A stretch of 34,757 nt of DNA from Kribbella turkmenica. GTDB lineage: Bacteria; Actinomycetota; Actinomycetes; Propionibacteriales; Kribbellaceae. Positions 31,295 to 34,757 of the stretch are shown here, in pieces. The DNA lies in the NCBI RefSeq assembly GCF_004348725.1, contig NZ_SMKR01000071.1, positions 1 through 34,757 on the forward strand. The letters run 5' to 3'. Within the stretch, counting starts at the first letter, position 1; each line of letters opens with the position of its first letter. The position numbers and the translations under genes were made by a program. The notes under the pieces were generated by a model. The model searched no databases. It was not told the DNA's origin and saw only the letters and a list, made by a program, of their open reading frames with translations.

Positions 31295-32398
31295 ATGTCG
31301 AAGTTGAGTCTGCAGGCCCTGAACCGCGCCACCCTCGAGCGCCAGTGGCTGACCGAACGCCGTGACGCCACCGCGCTGGAGACGATCGAGCATCTCGTCG
31401 GTATGCAGGCGCAGTCGCCGCTCGCGCCGTACGTCGGCCTGTGGACTCGGCTGAACGACTTCGACCCGGCCGAGCTGGCCGGGCTGATCGAGAACCGCGA
31501 GGCCGTCCGCGGTTCGATGATGCGGGCAACGATCCACCTGATGTCGAGCCGGGACTTCCTCGCGTTCCGCCCGCTGATCCAGCCGCGGCTCGAGCGCGAG
31601 GTCTTCCAGAACATGACGTACGGCCGGCACCGGCTCGAGGGGCTCGACATCGACGCCGTCCTCGAGGCCGGGATCGAGCGGATGACCGAGGGCCCGGCGA
31701 CCGCCGTCCAGCTGCGGGACCACCTCGCGCCGCTCTGGCCGGACCGCGAGTCCGCGGCGCTGGCACACGCAGTACGCTGTCTGCTGCCCACCATCCAGAC
31801 CCCGCCCCGCGGCATCTGGGGCAGGGGCGGCAACCCCGCGATGTCCACCGCCGACCTCTGGCTCGGCGTCCCCGTCGCCTCCGACCCCTCCCCTGACGAC
31901 CTGGTCCGCCGCTACCTCGCCGCCTACGGCCCAGCCTCCGTCGCCGACGCCCAGAACTGGTCCGGCCTCACCCGCCTCGCCGAGGTCTTCGACCGCCTCG
32001 ACCTCCGCACCTACATCGACGCCGAATCCGGCCGCACCCTCTACGACCTCCCGGACATCACCCTCCCCGACGAGCACACCGAGATCCCGGTCCGCTTCCT
32101 CCCCGAGTACGACAACCTCCTCCTCTCGCACGCCGACCGCACCCGCTGGATCGACACCGCCACCCGCCAGTCCCTCACCCTCCAAGAGGTCCTTACCCGA
32201 GGCTCCACCCTCCACAACGGCCGAGCCACCGCCCTCTGGAAACTAACCAAGAACACCAAAACCGAAGCCATCCTGGAGATCCAGCCCATCACCGAACTGA
32301 CCCGCCGAACCTGGCAATCCATAGAATCCGAAGCCCACAACCTCCTGGCCTTCACCTCCCCCACCGCCACCCATGAGGTACGCCGCATCACCGCCTGA
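31295..32398 (+). CDS. HTH_42 family DNA glycosylase (AlkZ-like)
   Basis: A 367-residue winged-helix protein of the HTH_42 family, which includes AlkZ and YcaQ/AlkX, glycosylases that unhook bulky alkylation products and interstrand crosslinks. The catalytic pair pattern is Q-x-Q at residues 38-40 (LVGMQAQSPLAPYVGLWTR), as in AlkZ, where YcaQ has Q-x-D. Further matches are RGSMMRATIHLMSSRDFLAF, RRYLAAYGPASVADAQNWSGL and RFLPEYDNLLLSHADR. AGGAGAGG precedes the ATG. Third codon positions change sharply near 31800: mixed G and C before, almost all C (then some A) after. Regulation is not visible. In antibiotic clusters AlkZ gives self-resistance, but no such cluster is here. Confidence 0.85.
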   Translation: MSKLSLQALNRATLERQWLTERRDATALETIEHLVGMQAQSPLAPYVGLWTRLNDFDPAELAGLIENREAVRGSMMRATIHLMSSRDFLAFRPLIQPRLEREVFQNMTYGRHRLEGLDIDAVLEAGIERMTEGPATAVQLRDHLAPLWPDRESAALAHAVRCLLPTIQTPPRGIWGRGGNPAMSTADLWLGVPVASDPSPDDLVRRYLAAYGPASVADAQNWSGLTRLAEVFDRLDLRTYIDAESGRTLYDLPDITLPDEHTEIPVRFLPEYDNLLLSHADRTRWIDTATRQSLTLQEVLTRGSTLHNGRATALWKLTKNTKTEAILEIQPITELTRRTWQSIESEAHNLLAFTSPTATHEVRRITA

Positions 32399-32787
32399 CC
32401 CATCCATGAGTCGACGAGTACCGCCAGCCACGGTCCGTCAGCCGCACCGTCGGCTAAGGTGCGCCAACACCGTTCCTGCCGATCAAACCGCAGCGCCCCA
32501 AACGAATCTCGCCCGTGCACCGCGGTTTGCTACGGCCGGAGGCTGACGAGGAGGCTCCAATCCACCCGCCTTCGAGCGGGCGAGGAACACCGGTGATGGC
32601 GGCCCGTCGTTGACGCATGCCGCTTGATCGTCGTGTCCGTCACCTAGTGATGGCCGAACTACTTCGAGAACGGCGGCCGTCGGATCGATCTCGCAACACC
32701 CGTCGTGCGCCGGTGGCCCCGAACCTTCGCCGATCAACCCCGGACATGAGGGCGACCCGGCACCCGATCTTGGGTCTCCGGTCCGCC
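32399..32787. other. 389-base gap between convergent genes
   Basis: No supported gene, RNA or strong hairpin was seen. GC content appears lower than in the core genes. The longest open frame (84 codons, minus, 32483-32737) has no family resemblance, no ribosome-binding site I can support and a composition like a chance frame. Confidence 0.4.
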
Positions 32788-33858
32788 CTAGAACGACTCT
32801 CGTGGCAGTGTGGCTGTGGCTCGTTCGATAGTTTGGATTCGCTCCACGAGAGACGGAGTGCTCGATATCAGTTGAGCTCTGCGACTTGTCTCACGGCCAA
32901 ACATTTGCTGGTTCTGCATCTGCCAGCCGTACAGCACCTGGATGAGGGTCGCCCCGTACCCCATCACCGCCGCCCGCCGATCAGCCTGCTTGACCTGCCA
33001 GCGGTTGAGCCACGCAAGGATCGGCGGCGCGATGAACGGCGTCACGAAGAGCAGCGCCGTCACGTATCCGTCGCCGAACGTCAGCACTGCGAACAAGATG
33101 CCGGAGTAGGCCAGGATCAGGAAACCTACGACGGCACAACCGACGGCGGGAACCTTTTTCATCAGCTGGACCAGCGCCCGCACTCCGAAGAGTGCACAAC
33201 GAGCCGGAATCGAGTACCAGAAGTTGAGGAGGCTCAGCCAGGCGCGGCCACCCATGTGGTGACTGACTTCATGCGCGAGCGCTGCCTCCAAGTGCGTGGC
33301 GGGCAGTGTGTACAGGGCCCACCGAGTCACCGCCACCGTGTGCCCAGGCGTCGGCGTCGCGTTCACGTCATCCGATTCTTGAATCCAGAGCGAGAACCGG
33401 CCGCTGTCGATACCCGCCCGATGGATCACCTGCGGCCACGCCTGCCCCAACCGTTGCTCTTCCACGGCTGTTGGCCGACGCAGCCGGTAGAGATAGCGGG
33501 CGATCAGGTCCTCTACCGGGTGGAAGAACGTGACTGCCCCGGACACGATCCACAGTCCAACCAGGATCCAATTCCAACTGCCGAAAACGTTCGAGATCCA
33601 GAGGACGATGACAAGGCTCCAGAAGAACCAAGGCACGGCTACGAGCAGCGTTGTAGCTGCAGATACGTCCGGACGTATCACCGATGATTTGTCTTGATGG
33701 GCGCTGTTGGTATTCTGGTCGCCGCCCGGGGGCAGTTGGTTCCATGGCGGTTGAGGTGGGCTTTGGGAAGCCGGCGGCATCGAATGCTGATTGAAGGGCT
33801 GCCCCGGAGCGGGTCCCACCTCATCACCCGGATTGTTCGGTTCAGTCGGGTGGGTCAT
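32788..33858 (-). CDS. M48-like membrane metallopeptidase homologue
   Basis: A 356-residue membrane protein. A ~58-residue Pro/Gln/Asn-rich N-terminus precedes two helices (LLVAVPWFFWSLVIVLWI and WILVGLWIVSGAVTFF). The peptidase region has AHEVSHHMGG (His196, Glu197, His200), and two more helices follow (AVGCAVVGFLILAYSGILFAVL, ALLFVTPFIAPPILAWL). In M48 enzymes the third zinc ligand is the Glu of an E-x-x-A-D motif after this helix pair; here the motif reads VKQAD, with Val289 in place of Glu. GGAGG lies ten bases before the ATG. Codon usage has more A/T-ending codons than the core genes, which may indicate transfer. Activity is doubtful unless another residue supplies the ligand. Confidence 0.82.
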   Translation of the reverse strand: MTHPTEPNNPGDEVGPAPGQPFNQHSMPPASQSPPQPPWNQLPPGGDQNTNSAHQDKSSVIRPDVSAATTLLVAVPWFFWSLVIVLWISNVFGSWNWILVGLWIVSGAVTFFHPVEDLIARYLYRLRRPTAVEEQRLGQAWPQVIHRAGIDSGRFSLWIQESDDVNATPTPGHTVAVTRWALYTLPATHLEAALAHEVSHHMGGRAWLSLLNFWYSIPARCALFGVRALVQLMKKVPAVGCAVVGFLILAYSGILFAVLTFGDGYVTALLFVTPFIAPPILAWLNRWQVKQADRRAAVMGYGATLIQVLYGWQMQNQQMFGRETSRRAQLISSTPSLVERIQTIERATATLPRESF

Positions 33859-33915
33859 CGATCACGTTCCTCCGGACAGCTGGACAATCGCAATGGGCGC
33901 ACGGTCAAGTGTCCA

Positions 33916-34757
33916 TCAGTACAGGGACACGTGGACGTGGTCGTAATGGCCGCCGGTGGCGTCGGTGGGGCTGTAGACGCCGCCGCCGTTGTAGGGGATC
34001 CAGGTGCCTCGGCGGGCGGACCAGATCTTTCCGTACCAGATGACGTAGCGCACGCCGGTCTGGCCGGCGGTCTTGACCGCCCAGTTCGCGATCTGGTCGC
34101 CGCGGGCTCGGGCTGGGGACGATCGGCGGGCGTCGGTGCCGACCATGATGTCGCAGGCCTTGCCTCTCGGGTGGTCGCTGGTCGGGTTCCAGACGTGTGC
34201 GTCCCAGCAGCTCATGCTGAGGGTGCCGAAGTTCTTGCGGGCCGCGGCGACCCAGGCCGCCGTACGCGGGGTGACCAGGCCGCCTGTTCCGGTCGGGTCG
34301 GTGATGGTTTGCTGCTCCTCGGGCCAGACGCCGTTCACCGGTTGACCGGAGATCAGGCCTTCGCCGCCGCAGTCGTCGTCCTGCGCGACGCCTTCGGTCG
34401 AACCGGCCGGGGGTGCGCCCGCTCGGCCGGCGTACGGGTTGCCGGCGCGCTCCAGGTCGATGCCTGCGGCCGCCGCGATCTGGCGGGCCTCGCGCTCTCG
34501 CGTGGCGTAGCGATCTGGGAATGCGGACACCTGCACTCGCTGGGCCGCGTCTCCGAGGGCCATCGACGGCCAGCCGTCGATGTCCACCAGCCCGGGCGGA
34601 TCCGGCTTCTCCTGACCACCGAAGAAGGCCTTGATCGCGTACTCCGGCCCGGGATCCTTTGTGATCTGTTCAACTGACCCCCATCCCGCCCCGGGCCGCT
34701 GCTGGAAGAGCCCGACCGAGTCTGCGTCGCCGTAGGTCAGGTTCTGCAGATCGGACC
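33916..34757 (-). CDS. secreted cell-wall-hydrolase-like protein, C-terminal part
   Basis: The frame is open to the right window edge, so the start is missing; at least 280 codons are present. The visible N-terminal part NLTYGDADSVGLFQQRPGAGWGSVEQI, followed by AFPDRYATREREA, resembles the lysozyme-like domain common in actinobacterial exported proteins. After a Gly/Pro/Ser linker the C-terminal ~120 residues (CWDAHVWNPTSDHPRGKACDIMVG, VRYVIWYGKIWS, HYDHVHVSLY) match an ARB_07466-type/M15-like fold with the conserved His and Asp of DHPRGKACD and the ending HYDHVHVS. It probably acts on peptidoglycan. It stops 57 bases before the M48-like gene starts, on the same strand. Confidence 0.7.
   Translation of the reverse strand, partial: SDLQNLTYGDADSVGLFQQRPGAGWGSVEQITKDPGPEYAIKAFFGGQEKPDPPGLVDIDGWPSMALGDAAQRVQVSAFPDRYATREREARQIAAAAGIDLERAGNPYAGRAGAPPAGSTEGVAQDDDCGGEGLISGQPVNGVWPEEQQTITDPTGTGGLVTPRTAAWVAAARKNFGTLSMSCWDAHVWNPTSDHPRGKACDIMVGTDARRSSPARARGDQIANWAVKTAGQTGVRYVIWYGKIWSARRGTWIPYNGGGVYSPTDATGGHYDHVHVSLY

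Noticed and set aside
32483..32737. 84-codon minus-strand ORF in the gap
   Set aside because: No family resemblance, no supported ribosome-binding site, and composition like a random frame in GC-rich DNA.

Overview
The window is high-GC actinobacterial DNA. Wobble positions are mostly G/C, GTG starts are frequent, genes often overlap by 1-4 bases, and hairpins lack a U-tract. The gene order fasR-fabD-fabH-acpP-fabF-accD6-DUF3145 next to a single-chain aceE points to Actinomycetia. The full set of genes suggests Kribbella or a nearby Propionibacteriales lineage; that placement is an inference, not a search result.

Layout. 1-717: 3' end of aceE (pyruvate dehydrogenase E1). 898-3966: a small PQ-loop-like membrane protein, a flavin monooxygenase and a TPR/LuxR-type regulator. 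4002-4567: a membrane-protein gene broken by an apparent frameshift. 4533-6613 (minus): a pirin and a HhH-PHP protein. 6734-14130 (plus): the fatty-acid block, with PucR-type regulator FasR, malonyltransferase FabD, FabH, AcpP, FabF, carboxyltransferase AccD6 and a DUF3145 protein. FabD has a C-terminal biotinyl/lipoyl-like domain that lacks the modifiable lysine. A short leader ORF with a three-way complementary element lies just before accD6.

14354-20979: a cello-oligosaccharide locus. A LacI-type regulator ends an operon that encodes a binding lipoprotein and two ABC permeases (minus), divergent from a secreted GH9 endoglucanase (plus). Two near-consensus CebR/CelR-type 14-bp operators lie in the divergent promoter region. 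The ABC ATPase is not here, as is usual when a shared MsiK-type ATPase serves several importers. 20984-23963 (minus): MoxR ATPase, DUF58 and VWA membrane protein, a standard three-gene set. Divergent from it, 24224-25087 encodes a single-pass protein whose N-terminus looks like a degenerate kinase N-lobe. 25136-25505 (minus): a Gdx/SugE guanidinium exporter preceded by a sequence that closely fits a guanidine-III riboswitch.

25629-34757: accessory genes. These are a divergent aldo/keto reductase, a secreted S15/CocE-like hydrolase, an SDR, a secreted M36/M4-like metallopeptidase, an AlkZ-like HTH_42 glycosylase with an abrupt internal change of wobble usage, an M48-like membrane protein lacking an expected zinc ligand, and the C-terminal part of a cell-wall-hydrolase-like protein that runs off the right edge. 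The intergenic stretches at 26457-26873 and 32399-32787 have weaker coding character and less biased base composition than the rest. No rRNA, tRNA, CRISPR array, insertion sequence or phage genes were seen.
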